Source of the DNA: Strongyloides papillosus
Taxonomy: Eukaryota; Nematoda; Chromadorea; Rhabditida; Strongyloididae
Direction of reading: 5' to 3'
Assembly: GCA_005656395.1 (NCBI GenBank)
Contig: SRSI01000074.1
Coordinates: 496,001 to 560,000 of the forward strand
DNA: 64,000 nucleotides
Positions 49,201-61,630 of this stretch are shown here, in pieces. Every line of letters begins with the position of its first letter. The first letter of the stretch is position 1. A program made the position numbers and the translations under genes. Under the pieces are notes generated by a model, which saw nothing but the letters and a program-made list of their open reading frames with translations, was not told the origin of the DNA and searched no databases.

Positions 49201-52200
49201 AGATCCACCATGGATGCCATATGTTAAGACAAGAGTTGAAGAATTATCTATAAAAGAGGAACAACATTCAACATCACAAACTATCATGACAATGACAAGA
49301 ACAAGAAGAAAACAAAAACAAGAAATGGTTAAAAAAGCTATACGTGAAGCTGAGGAGAAACAAAGTGAATTAAGACAACGGTATATGATTAGAAGTACTG
49401 CATTAATACAACAAGCTGCTTATGAACCAACATTATTTCAACATTCAATACAAACATTACAATCATCAGCACAAGCATCGAATATTCCTGTTAGTAATAG
49501 TAACATAGAATTTGATATACAAGAAGTTGATCCACAACTTAATGTTAATGTATTACCACAATCAACATACTCTTCACAAAAACATATGCCAATGGCTGTT
49601 ATTACACAACCCTTATTACCATCATCTATTTTAGCTGCTGTCCCACATATAGTTGAATTATATTCAGACGTAGAAGTTTCTAAAAATGGTTCATCAGTAT
49701 GTTGTTTAGCTAAACAAGTAACATGGAATTGTATAATAGAAGAACCATCTTTATTTTTCAGACATTTCCTAGAAAAATTAACTAATAAAGATAGACAAGA
49801 AAGTATGATATCGTTATTAAGAAAACTTCTTTTAGCTTTTAAATATATCCCAAGTCAGGCTGCTTATTGTTTATTAAACTATTTCTTTGGTTTTGTAATG
49901 TTTTACATTCGTACACCATCTGATGGATCAGATAGAATATTATCATTAGCTTTATCAACAATTTGGCTTATAACACCTTATGTACATGGATTGTATTTTA
50001 AAGATCTTAAACAAACATTAAAAAAAGAACAGTGTGATCAAGCTTTAATGATAACAGCAAATGTACCGTCAGCAAAAAAAATTATTGTCCATGGCCCAGA
50101 TCAATCTTCTGGTGGTATACCATCTCAATTCCCAATTCATGAAGATACACAATTTCATCAAATATTAATAGATTCTATAGAATTCTTTAATATACCTCAA
50201 GAGGAGGCTTATCAATACTACTTAGTGGATGCTAAAACTGGTATGGTACATGTATTAACAAATTATGTACGCGATTTTTATTTTTTCCATCGTTCATTTT
50301 ACCCTCAATTATATCTAGTTAAATTAAACCCTCATGAAGCAATGATAAAACAAAAACTAAATACACTATATCAAAAACAAATTGAAAGTGGAAAAGTTTT
50401 GTTAACACATAATGCATTAAAACATTCTCCTGAAAATGTTATACCTCAAAGAATCTTTTTCTTACATGATGAATTTACACATTTATTATCATTCCCCAGA
50501 AAAGCTATTGAATCATCATTTTCAATGTATTTTGGTGAGTATGGAGATGAATTAAAGGCTGTAGATTCAATGCATAAATTAACATGGGTTAATTTAATAA
50601 CATCTATCTTCGAAAAAATGGAGAATGCCTTTATGTTTGGTGATTTGCATTTATTTATCAATGTTATCAATGGTGTTATGATTGTACATTGTGAAGATAT
50701 TTTAATATTAAGAAGGTGTTTAGCAACATATTTAACTGTTGTCATTCATTTTAATCAACATTTCGCATCTCAGGGATTTTTTTTAATAATTCCAACTATA
50801 TTAAGATGCTACAGTCAAAGGCAAACTAATAGAATGTTTTGTGAAAGTATTGAATTTTTATGTAAACAATTTTATATACTTCATCGAAAACCATTTTTAC
50901 TACAAATGTTTGGTGCTATAGCGAACTTGATTGATATGAATAATAATATGTTAGATGTTAATCCTGTTAAAATTAAAGGCAAATATTTCTTTAATCTTAT
51001 CAAATCAATGGAATCATTAGCTGTTGTCAATGATACACTTGATATATTATCACTTGTACCGTATCCCAAACCATTAAAACCATTAGATTTATGTTATAAA
51101 GAAGATCCAAATGCCTTTAATTTACTTACTGATGCCATGGCTAGCTGTGTTACTGTGTGTTGCTATGCTCCAGAATCAAAAAGAAGTTATCAAATGATTC
51201 TTGTTATGGAAGCATTTATGCAACATTATTTTGATAGTTTAGAAAAAGAAACATCTAGTAGTAATAATAATATTAGTTCTGTTAAAATGGAAGTTAACTG
51301 TTTTAATACAATATGTGTTGAAATGAAGGCACTTATTAATGGTTGTGATGTTTTAGCAAGAGGTCCTAACAGAACATTTGATAGTGTCTTAACTGGCTCA
51401 GGTGTTGGTGATATAAAATCAAGAAATTTTGCTATGACAGAATCACCAATGTTTTTTGATCCCCCAACAATGGGGGAGGAAGAAACTGTAGTATTTGGTA
51501 ATAATAATAACAATAATACTAAAATAAATAGCAAAGAAAAATGCAGGCATCAAATAAGTTCTTCAAATTGGGATAGTGGTAATAATGAAAATAGCACTGA
51601 GATTCAAAGAGAATTATATAGAAGACCTAGAGATGGATTATTAATCTTATCTGCATTATATATTGAAAAAGGTAGTGCTCGTTTAAAAGAACTCAATAAA
51701 TTAAGTAACTCAACTACAGAACATTTTAAACTTCCAGAATTGTTTGATCATAAATGTTATGTAAAATTAGCAGAAATAGCATTATCCCTTTTAAAATTAG
51801 CTTCATCAGATTTGATAACAATGTCAAGTGTTGGTTTGCAAAAGTATTTTACTATTATTTTACCAGTAACTGATTGGAGTATAGAATCTAATCGTTCTAT
51901 TTTAACAATTCTACTAAGACGTCTTGATAAAACGATATGTAAAATTGGTAAAAAACCTTCTATTAGAAGGAGAGCTAATTGGAATGCATTAGCAAGTTGG
52001 TTGAATGGTCTTCATCAAACCCTTGCATTATTTCCATACATTGCACATCTTCACCCAGTTAAAACAATTAGTCAAATGTGTTTAAGAATTATTGTTGGTG
52101 ATAATTGTCAAGATGATGGTGGTACAACATCTGGTATTGGTGGTAATGTTAATCAAGGAACAACTTTCACTAATACTACAAACTTTACTAATCCACAAAG

Positions 52201-53845
52201 TAATATCAATTATACAAATACTTTAGGTTTTAACACTATTATCTCTCCATTTGTTCCTAATATTGCATTTTCAAATACTGTAATTAAATTGGTACTTTTT
52301 TTAATGCAAGCTTTAGGCCAGCTAGTTTATTCAATAGAGACAATCTGTTCAACAGAATCTGTTGGTTATGCATCAACAGAAAGAGTAGAAGCTTTATTAT
52401 GTTATATAATGATACCAATGTTCTTTAAATCAGCACACCCTACAAAAGATGCCCCATCAATGGCATCAAAAGATCTTGGATATTGTCTTCAAGTAATGTA
52501 TAATGCAATTCTTCCAGGTAATAATAAACAAACTGTACAATCAAATATAGCCCCATCATTATCTGTAATGACTGGGACAAGAATTAACAATACTGGAGGG
52601 ATTACATCAGAAATAAGTGGTAGACAAGGTAGTGTTTCTGTAACAGAAAAAGGACATTCAGCAACAGTATCAAGCTTATTTGTTGTTCGTGAATCAGTTC
52701 TCCAGTCAGTCTTTTTTGCCTTAAAAGTAATGATATTAAGTTTTCAAAAACAAATGACACTTCATTGGTCAAAAGTTATAAAAATAGTTAAAGAACTTAT
52801 TGGACAGAAATATGTTGGAAATTCACTATTATCATTTACTGATTTTCTAATTCAAGCAAATTTACCAATAAGTATTATAGTATTACCGATGATTGAAACG
52901 AAATTGAAACAAAGAACTAATAGTGGTACTTGTGGTTCAGAAAATGATATTTACATTTATAACGAAATTAGGAGAAAATTAGGAAATAAAGATAAACTTA
53001 GTTTGTTAGAAAAATCTTCGCGTTCAATGTTGGAAGAATTAAATAATGAATTAATAACAATGAGAGAAGAATTTCAAACGAAATTATTTGAACTTGTTAC
53101 AAAACGTGAAACACCAACAAAAGTTTCAGGTGTTTGTGAAGGAACATCTGATACCAGTTCTATTGGTTCGGTAATAACGAATATACCCAGAAACTCAACA
53201 ACTAGTATTGGCATGAAAAATTCTTTAAGAGACTCTACCAGAAGACATTCTTCTATAACTGGAAAAAGGGGTAGTTTTATACATAAGAATTTTTCAAAAA
53301 CTCATGATTCGGAAACAGGACATTGTAATTCACAGGTAGATGCTATATATGAGGATAATGAAGATGAAACTCCATTAATGGCAACCACACAAAGATCAAG
53401 ACAAAGTTCAATTGGAGCTCTAGGTATATGGAGAAGTATAAGACATAAAAAGAAAATAGATACAGGTAGTAGTGAATATTTAACTGGTCTAGAAGATAAT
53501 AGTATAGAAATGGTAGAGATGCAAAAAAGAATGACTGGGGTACCATTCTTAAGAAGAGCAGGATCATTAAAAACAAAGATAATTTCTACAGGTGTCATAA
53601 ATAAAGGAAAAAAATTAAGTGAAGATTTAGAGAAAGGATACACCAACGGGAGTCCATCCAAAAGCAATTCATTTTGCAATACATGTAAATTAGATTCAGA
53701 TAAAGAAGCAAGTATAGAAGTCAAAAATTTAAAACACGATAAATGTAAAGTTGTTCAATTTTCAAGTAGTAGACCAAAAAATTATGATATAGAAGATGAT
53801 GATGACAGTTATACAAGTATAACGGTAACTCATCATCTTATTTAG
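43288..53845 (+). CDS. unc-80: UNC-80 homolog, NALCN cation-channel accessory subunit
   Basis: Exon 1 is 43288-43331 (ATG..AA|GTAAGT) and exon 2 is 43411-53845 after TCAATTATAG; AA+T joins as Asn, giving 3492 aa. The family signature lies right after the junction: PLPIQTFLWRQSNPF, then ASAVTFERVVVQNILHGLSP and SIPRWQFVKAAFPHIV, as in vertebrate and worm UNC-80. Later conserved helical blocks include PSLFFRHFLEKLTNKDRQE, IPSQAAYCLLNYFFGF and HEDTQFHQILIDSIEFF. Long Asn/Ser-rich insertions (for example about 840-1010 and 1150-1400) are poorly conserved. UNC-80 is a large alpha-helical scaffold that carries the NALCN/NCA sodium leak channel and UNC-79 to the membrane and sets neuronal resting excitability. 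The coding sequence is essentially one 10.4-kb exon. Confidence 0.95.
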
Positions 53846-54742
53846 AAAAAATATGTATTTTACTGATCTGTATATGTTACCATGATAAACGCGGGAAGAA
53901 AAAAGTTGTTTTTTTTTACTTAAATAATGTAGTATAAAAGCTTTTTAAGTGCCAATGCATATATATTTATTGTTCTTTTTTTTAATAAAATGAAATAAAA
54001 AATTTTTTAATATATTTAAAAGAATACTAGTTTTATAAAAATATAATTTATTTAATTATTTATAAATTGAATCCCCTTACAAAATCCTTAACAGTTATTC
54101 ATGTTTTTTTATTAAGGTAAAAATCCATTATCTTTTTTTTAGAATGTTTATTTATTGGAACTGGATGTATTAAAGATATTTAAATAATTTTTGTCATTAT
54201 TTATAATATTTTATCTTTTTTTATTGGACATTTATTTTATTATAAATACAGATGTTTCATTTCCTGATTTTTTTATATTTGTACAATGTTTTACTTAAAT
54301 AAATTGGGTTTTAATCAAACATCAAGTTAAATGTTGTTTTTTACAGTTTGATGACCAAAACATTTTTTAAATTTTTTCAGTTTCTAATTAATCAATTGTT
54401 TATTGCTCACACAGCCTCTACTAAAATAACAAAATATAAATATTTTTGTTTATTAATATTGAACAAACAAAAATACGTATAATGACATATATAACAATTA
54501 GGTAATAATTCTCCATAACATTCAAACCTGTTCCTTAATTTATATATTTTTATTAGCTGCATCCTCTTTGGTAACAAAATAGGAGAGAGTGTAAGAAGAC
54601 AATAATTAACTTGATTTTGATTACTACTCAAGAGATTTTAATTTTTATAATATCATGTAACCACCACCTATATAAAAAGGAAACAATACCATTTTTTTTA
54701 TACATTTTTTAAAGGTACATTTTATTTACCATACTATACAAT
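53846..54742. other. Intergenic unc-80 / collagen
   Basis: 897 bp, AT-rich, no gene supported. Contains the unc-80 3' untranslated region and, at its end (TATATAAAAAGG near 54671), a TATA-like element about 70 bp before the collagen ATG. Confidence 0.5.
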
Positions 54743-55709
54743 ATGGAGGAAAAAAGTAAAATTGAAGAAGCCGAGAAGCTTAAAAACTTAGCTTTCTGTG
54801 GTGTTGCTATTTCTACAGTTGCTACACTAGTTTGTGCAATTTCTATTCCTATGCTATACAGTTACTTACAAGCAATTCAGTCCAATATGCAAAGTGAAAT
54901 TGACTTTTGTAAGGCAAGATCAGGAAACATTTGGAAAGAAATTACTAGAACCCAAGTTTTAACTAAAGTAACTGGTGGTAGATTTGCACGTAAAGCTGGA
55001 TACGGAAAGGGAAGATATTCATTCGGAGATGAATTCAGATTCCTTCATGACCCACCACTTGGAGGTGGTTGTTGTGGATGTGGTGTCTCAGGACCAGGAC
55101 TACCTGGGCCACCAGGTCCTGATGGTATGCCTGGTGCAGATGGAGAACCAGGTGCTCCAGGAAGAAATGGACCTGATGGACCACCAGCAACTCCAGCTCC
55201 TAGATTCGAATTTTGCTTTGATTGTCAACCAGGACCACCAGGCCCAGCTGGAAGACCTGGACCAAAAGGACCTCCAGGAAAACCAGGAAGCCCAGGTAGT
55301 GATGGAATCCCCGGAAATATTGCTTCAAGTGGAGAACCAGGTATGCCAGGCGAGCCAGGTGAACCAGGACGACCAGGAAATCCTGGACCACCAGGAGAAC
55401 CAGGAATTGTTTTGGATACACCTGCTCCTGATGGCCCACCCGGACCACCAGGGCCTCCAGGAGCTCCAGGAACACCAGGACAACCAGGTGAGGCAGGAGT
55501 TCCAGGAAGTGATGGAAAACCAGGTGAACAAGGAGATCCAGGCCAAAATGGTCCTCCAGGAAATCCAGTAAGTTGCATTCGAAAAATGATATATTCTAAT
55601 TATACTATTTTTCTAGGGTCAAAATGGAAACGAAGGCCCAACAGGTCCTCAAGGTCCTCGTGGTTCTTGTACTCATTGCCCATTACCTAGAACTGCTCCT
55701 GGATATTAA
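54743..55709 (+). CDS. Cuticle collagen (col family)
   Basis: Exons 54743-55567 and 55617-55709, with a 49-nt intron (GTAAGT..TTTTCTAG) in phase 0, giving 305 aa. The N-terminus has the nematode cuticle-collagen layout: a membrane-spanning signal-anchor ([20 protein letters not shown], about 20-45), then a conserved region ([15 protein letters not shown]) and a furin-like site RFARK at about 80-85. Cysteine pairs flank the repeats: GGCCGCG before, FCFDC in the middle, and CTHC near the end. Gly-X-Y blocks are interrupted at the [14 protein letters not shown] gap, at ASS, and at VLDTPAPD. The tail is LPRTAPGY. Secreted by hypodermis, cross-linked into cuticle through cysteines and tyrosines. 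The other-strand frames across the repeats are artefacts of the Pro/Gly codons. Confidence 0.95.
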
Positions 55710-57218
55710 TAATTTGACTACAAATCTTGTTTGCGGTTTTAAATGATGTTTAATTATCTAATACTTTTTATTAACAAGTACCTCATTGAAAATATTGGTA
55801 AATTAAAAATTGTATTTTTTCTAAATAAATTTATAAGTGTTAACTAGACATGTGTTTAAAACATTCAATACAAATAAATTTTTTTATTTTAATTACAGCT
55901 TGTAAATTTTCAATTTGTATTAAACCTTTGTTGAAATATTTTTGTTAAAACTTTTACGACTTAATTGAAAAAGAATCATTTAATGATAAAATTATTCTAT
56001 TTTTAATTATTCTCTTATATTCAGCAATAAAGATTATAAGGTAGTAAATTTTAATAAATATAATGTTTATTTTTTTCAAAAATTCAACTGTTTTTCATCA
56101 CTACAATAATTAAATATTGTTTATTTTGATGAACACATTATATATTCTAAAAAGATAATAATCTATCCCTTGAAAATTAGTGTTATTTTACTAAATATAC
56201 ACTCTTGATTGTGAAAAACTGTAATTATTAGTTTTATCCAAAAGTGTATATTGAAAATTGAGTGTAAAAAATCAAGTAATATTTAATTAAACTAACATGA
56301 TTTAAATAAACCTTAATTTAAATAGATAATTATATTTTTTTAAAAATTTCAAAAGTTATTAAGAATAGTAATTACTTTATGAATTATTTAATAGAATTTT
56401 GAACTTGTTTAAAGTTAGATTTTATACACAATACATTTAAAATTTTGAATTTCATAAATATCATTAATAACACATCATAAAATATGAAAGAATATCAACT
56501 ACAGAAAAAAAGACTCCTTAATAGATGAAAACCAGCATTTAGTTATAACAATTGTTTGCCATATTTTAATATCTTTCATGAACGTATATTATGAGAGTAA
56601 TAAAAGATTTAAATAATAATAAATTTATAATTAAAGGTTAAATTGAAAAAAAAATTACTAGATAAATTTTCAAACATTTCAAATGATACTTAGTGTTATT
56701 TAATATTATGATGTTTTTACGATTTATTATTGAAACAAATTTTTCCTAGCTTATTTTAATTTTTGAAATATTTTAAAAGAGAAACGTGAAAATTAAAAAG
56801 AATTTATAAAGCAATTTATGATAATATGGTAAAAAACTATAGATTAATACGATGAGATTGGTAAATTTTTTGAGAAAAAAACTAACGTACGTAGTAAAAT
56901 AAAAACTAAAAGTATATTAGCGTTAAATAAATTTTTTATATTTGTTTCTAAAAAAATTTCCCCATAAAATATATATAAATCTTTAGATTTAATAAAATGA
57001 TAATTTTATTTAAAACAAATCAAAACAATTTATTAAATAGAAAAGATTTATTTTTACTATAAAAACAAAAACTTTTTGTATACATAAATGTTATTTTTTG
57101 TTTATTGTACAAATAGATACGTATTATTTTAAATAAACGTATGTAATTAAAAATCATGAAGTAGAGAAAAATTACTATTTTTAACATTGTGATTTAATCA
57201 TTAATTAACTTGAAATTT
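55710..57218. other. Convergent intergenic region
   Basis: 1.5 kb of AT-rich DNA between the collagen 3' end and the 3' end of the paraoxonase-like gene. No gene, repeat or RNA recognised. Confidence 0.6.
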
Positions 57219-58579
57219 TTAAACAATATTCATGTTAAGTCTAGGGCAGTATAAAAGACCATTAGTTTTTGAGGTTAATATTAGTTGGTCATCGAAAAGT
57301 GAAAGATCATTAGCAAAAGGAAAATATTCTCCATCATCAGCAAATGGTTCTGTTGCAATCCAAGTTTTCATCATATCATCCTGAAATCTTATACGATGAA
57401 TCTTTGTTTGTCCATTGTAAGTTGTTTTATTACTATAGCTAGAGAGAAAGTCATTGTATAATTTTTTCCATAAATGTAAATATGATAAAGACCATATATC
57501 ACCACTTTTCTTATCGACAAATAATTTTTTAGGAGATGAAAGTATGGTGTTAATGTCAGAGGCTTCTTCAAGTGAAAAGTCAGGCCTAATATGATAAGCT
57601 TTTATGGTTCTTTCTATTATTTGTCCGACAAATAATCTATTCCTTTTTGTGTCTATTGTTATATCTTTTGGATATGACAACCCATCTACTACTTTAATGG
57701 CACTTTTTCCATCATAAAAATGTATACTTCCATATTTAAGATTTGTAAATATTTCAACAGCTTGTAAAAATTTATTATTTGTGAAATAGAAAGATGAAAC
57801 CAAATATAGACGGTTAAAAGCAACTGGCGAAAGAGATGAAATTCGAGGAATAGTAGGAATATAGTATCTTGAGTTAAATATTAATCTTGAATGTTTCTGC
57901 TCCCATCCAAATACTATTATCTCGTCAACCTCCTCTTTTTCGTTAATTAAATAAAAAAATGTATTAAAATTAACTCCATAGTATGAAATAGACTTTATAT
58001 TTAATATTGTATCTGTTTCTGCTTTCCAATCTACAGCCAACTATAATATATTCATTTTGTTAATGAAAATTAGTTTAATTTTTTTCATTAACTTACTTCG
58101 TTAATTGTATCTTTCCTCTCAAATTCTACACCATATACTTTTCCTATTTGAGTAAAGTAGAGAATCATTTCAATTTCATCTACAATTATCACGCCAGATA
58201 ACGGTTCTTTAAAGGGTGGCTTATAACATGATGAAGGATGATGGGGATGAATATTTTGATTTGTATCTAAGATGAGACTTAATAAATTTTTAATTATTAA
58301 TAATTTCCTAACTTTAACTTACATCCATTTTATGAGCCATGAAGTAAATACAGTGATAATAGATGTTATAATTAATTTTTCAAAAATACCAATATTACTA
58401 AGTGAAGTTTTATTCAATTTAACTGTTTTTGAAACATTACTTGTAGTATTTTCTTTTTCTGTAGTTTCTATCCCTTTTTTATCATCAAAGACATCCCTTC
58501 TTGCTTTCCTATTTCCAATAATATTTTCTTCCTTCCTTTCATCTTTTTCCTTCTTTTTAAAAATTTTATATTTTCCCAT
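57219..58579 (-). CDS. Paraoxonase-like membrane protein (MEC-6/POML type)
   Basis: Exons 58579-58323, 58277-58097 and 58040-57219, 419 aa. The first junction needs the acceptor TTATTAAG (AT+T = Ile); using the nearby CTTAG instead would give an early stop. The N-terminus is charged and Lys/Glu-rich, followed by one membrane helix at about 63-90 (IIGIFEKLIITSIITVF-like), so a type II anchor is likely. The rest is a paraoxonase beta-propeller: SPVAFNRLYLVSSFYFT, VDGLSYPKDITIDTKRNRLF, LSSPKKLFVDKKSGDIWSLS and a final NGLLYCPR. Some calcium-ligand positions of true paraoxonases look replaced (Asn of NDHYF is Ser here). In C. elegans MEC-6 and POML proteins are ER chaperones for degenerin channels; that role here is inferred. 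Confidence 0.75.
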
Positions 58580-60011
58580 ATTTGTATTCCTGAAAAGTAA
58601 ATGTTATAATATATTTTAATAATATTTTCTAAATGTATAAAAGAGTGTTGTTTATGGATATATTTGAAAATAAAATATATTAGTACTTTAACTATTCTTT
58701 ATAATATGTAATATTTACTATTCTTTTCACAAATTTCAAACAAAACAATTGTAATTGATAACAAAAAAAATTTGATGGAAGTAAAGTTCAATATATAACT
58801 TTTATTCCTCAACCTAACAGAGTGTTTCTATTGTATTTATATAGTTAAACTTTAAAATGTTATTAGGACCATGCATACTACTTAAAATCTTCTTTATATA
58901 CACTTGGAAATGAGGAAGAATATGTATGTTGTTAAATATAATATTAAGATGGGTGTATGCCTGTTGCTATAGTTATAGGGAAACATAATTTTTGAGTTAT
59001 TGTGCTACATAATTTTATGAAAAAAAAGAAATATAACTTCTTCCATGATTGGTTAAAAAGAATACATTATTATTATTATTTTTTAATATACTTCAATATA
59101 TACCAAATGTTCAATTTCTTTTCCCATGGAATGGGTTAGAAAAAAAAACACAAAAAAAATATCCATCAAGTACATAAGCTTTTATTTGTTATGTGTGTGT
59201 TTTTACTGGATAAATAGGATATACATGTATATAATTAAATTTCTCCTCAATGCTAAACCCCTTCATACAGCAAAAAACACATTTATCATCTTGTTATGTG
59301 TACACACTAACTAGTAGAAAAAAGACCATCGTCACATGAAAAAAAGAGAAAGTTTGTAAATGTTGTAACTTTAAGGGATTAATCTTGATAAAGAAAACAT
59401 TCTAAATCTTAGTACTGTGATAAACTGCATCATAAAATATTCCATTTTATTATTTTCTTACTTAATATAAAAATATATACATATATATCTTTACATATAT
59501 GAAAAAGAATATTTTTAAAAACCTCCTCAATTCTATTTTATGTTTTTCAATACCACATATTTGTGTATACATTTATTTCAAGTTAAATAAACTGCATTTT
59601 TATCAAATTTTTATATATAGAAAAAAAAATTATATTTCCAACTTTTAATATATATCCAACTTAAACATTTAGTATATTTAAAACGAAATAATCATATAAT
59701 AATTTATTTTTTAATGACTTCTTCATAAAAAAATAGTCCTTTTATATAATATGTATATATAAAGAAAGACAACTTGTAATAAAACATTTATATAAATATT
59801 TGATGAATTAAAGTTTTTGTTTTTTTATTATATTTTTATTTCGTTCTCCTATTTTCCCCAATAAAACCTTGTTAGAGTACTTTAAATTTTGTTTCTTTCT
59901 GTTGCTGATTGAATTACTAAACTTTGATAATTAACTGTTGTGTTATCGATTTATTTGTTTGGGGTATACCTAACACAATTTGGATTAATTTTTACTTTTA
60001 TAGATATAACA
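58580..60011. other. Divergent region, paraoxonase-like / complexin
   Basis: 1.4 kb with promoters for both genes. A 62-codon open frame at 59126-59314 is hydrophobic and low-complexity and is not called. Just before the complexin ATG, GTATAC..TTTTATAG (about 59962-60002) could be a short 5' untranslated intron or a spliced-leader acceptor. Confidence 0.5.
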
Positions 60012-60452
60012 ATGGCTTCTTTTGTAATGAAACAAATGGTTGGTGGTCAACTTAAAGAGATGACCGGAGGTCTAGGTGACCTTACTGGTGGAGATGCTGA
60101 AAATAAAACTGAAACTGGAGAGGATCCAGAAGTTATCGCTGCTAGAGAGGAACAGGAAAGAAGAAGAAAAGAGAAACATCGTAAAATGGAAGCTGAACGT
60201 GAAAAGATGCGCGAAAACATCCGTGGAAAATATAACATTCAGAAAAAAGAGGATGGCTTACAGTTTAATATGAATGATGGAAGAATTGGTTCAACTGTTA
60301 AAAAAACACCAGAACAATTGGCTGCTGAGATGAACACCGATGAGGACAGTATTATTGGACAATTAGGGCTGACTGAACATGTTGATAAAGCTAAACAAGT
60401 TGTCAATAGTGCAGTTGATATGGTTAAAGGATTTTTGCCATTTGGAAAATAA
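60012..60452 (+). CDS. cpx-1: Complexin
   Basis: 146 aa, starting at the ATG in AACAATGGCT right after TTTTATAG. The N-terminal MASFVMKQMVGGQLKEMT matches nematode and insect complexins; the accessory and central helices (about 50-80) read EKHRKMEAEREKMRENIRGK, the SNARE-binding helix. The C-terminal amphipathic segment (about 125-146) ends VDMVKGFLPFGK, without a CAAX box, as in C. elegans CPX-1. Complexin clamps and promotes synaptic vesicle fusion on assembled SNARE complexes at presynaptic terminals. Some 70 nt upstream the frame is also open but T-rich and unlike the family. Confidence 0.95.
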   Translation: MASFVMKQMVGGQLKEMTGGLGDLTGGDAENKTETGEDPEVIAAREEQERRRKEKHRKMEAEREKMRENIRGKYNIQKKEDGLQFNMNDGRIGSTVKKTPEQLAAEMNTDEDSIIGQLGLTEHVDKAKQVVNSAVDMVKGFLPFGK

Positions 60453-60562
60453 ATTCACTTATAAAAAAAATATGTAAATGAAAAAAAACTGTATTGAAAT
60501 TATTAAAAAATTTAAATGACATTAAACAAAACAAAAGTAATTTTTATTTTTGATATAATAAA

Positions 60563-61468
60563 TTAAACTCTGAGAACATTATCTCTTTGAAAGTTATCAC
60601 CGTAGATTAAACGATTAAGATCAGTTTTTGTTGTAGCGATAGAATACCTTAGTACACCAACATAAGGACTTTCTTTAATATTTTGTAACTCCTCACCTTT
60701 ACATTCCTTTGTTTTGAATCTACCAGGCATCTTATTTTTCATCTCTTCAGCTTTCTCTCTCATATCGTTTACCTCAATTTCACGCTTAAAACAAAATAGA
60801 CTAAGATTCTCCTCAACTGTCTTGTAATATGATGAAGAGATAGTATTTTTTAAAAGCTTCACACATAATTTGGCATTGCATTGTAATTTTATAAGCATCA
60901 TTATGGCATTATAGTAAGTAGCAGCTCCTCTGTCAAAGTCATAGTAATGTCTTGTTAATATAATACTCCATAAGTCAATAAGCTCCTCTTCAAAAATTTT
61001 TGCTTTTCCAATTTCTTGGCGATAGAAATCAATAAAAATTGCAGACATATTAGCTTCATATGGCAATTGGTTGTCACCACCTTCAGTTTGATCTAAAAAT
61101 CTTGAAAAAGCTCGTTTTAACAATATACAACGCGCTTCTTCCTCAAAACAACGAAGTATTTTCTTCAAAATTAACGTTAACTCTTCCATTACATTGATGT
61201 CAAACATGCTTCTAGCGATCTTTAATCCAGTGTAGGCAAAAAATTCGGCAAAATCGTGGACGTTATCCCGATCGTACACATTTTCAGGAATACTATTAAG
61301 TAATTTACCCACAGCATAAGTTACTTGATATGCCAATTCATGAGTCATATATTTCGTTGCAGGTGATAACATATTGACTAATAAAAAGGATTTCGAATAC
61401 ACTTTCGGTAGTTTTTCTGGAAAGTCCCCCGTTATCAAAAATTTCTCCATTAAATTTAATAGATTCAT
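60563..61468 (-). CDS. Unrecognised 301-aa helical protein downstream of eIF2-beta
   Basis: Single exon. The ATG lies two bases after the acceptor TTTTTTACAG, with no donor-bearing coding exon seen before it, so spliced-leader addition is likely. Predicted helices dominate ([20 protein letters not shown], then [20 protein letters not shown]); the C-terminal third is charged with a conserved-looking [14 protein letters not shown]. No signal peptide or membrane segment. I do not recognise the family; a HEAT/ARM-type repeat protein is possible. It starts 162 nt after the stop of eIF2-beta on the same strand, fitting the second gene of an operon. Confidence 0.7.
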   Translation of the reverse strand: MNLLNLMEKFLITGDFPEKLPKVYSKSFLLVNMLSPATKYMTHELAYQVTYAVGKLLNSIPENVYDRDNVHDFAEFFAYTGLKIARSMFDINVMEELTLILKKILRCFEEEARCILLKRAFSRFLDQTEGGDNQLPYEANMSAIFIDFYRQEIGKAKIFEEELIDLWSIILTRHYYDFDRGAATYYNAIMMLIKLQCNAKLCVKLLKNTISSSYYKTVEENLSLFCFKREIEVNDMREKAEEMKNKMPGRFKTKECKGEELQNIKESPYVGVLRYSIATTKTDLNRLIYGDNFQRDNVLRV

Positions 61469-61630
61469 GTCTGTAAAAAATTATGTATATAATTTGAAAG
61501 AATTATAGAAAGAATATATTATCTGGAGGGGACCAATACAAAATTGTTAAAAATATAAATAATATTATATGATAACAATTCATTTTTAACAAAACAATAA
61601 AAATGTATATCAAGAATTATAAATAATCAT

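Noticed and set aside
55225..55578. 117-codon minus-strand frame rich in Gly/Pro across the collagen
   Set aside because: GGT/CCA-type codons of the sense strand also read as Pro/Gly in antisense; it lacks a signal anchor and the plus-strand gene has the full collagen layout.
59126..59314. 62-codon plus-strand frame between paraoxonase-like and complexin genes
   Set aside because: Hydrophobic low-complexity translation typical of AT-rich noncoding DNA; no splice or leader signals.
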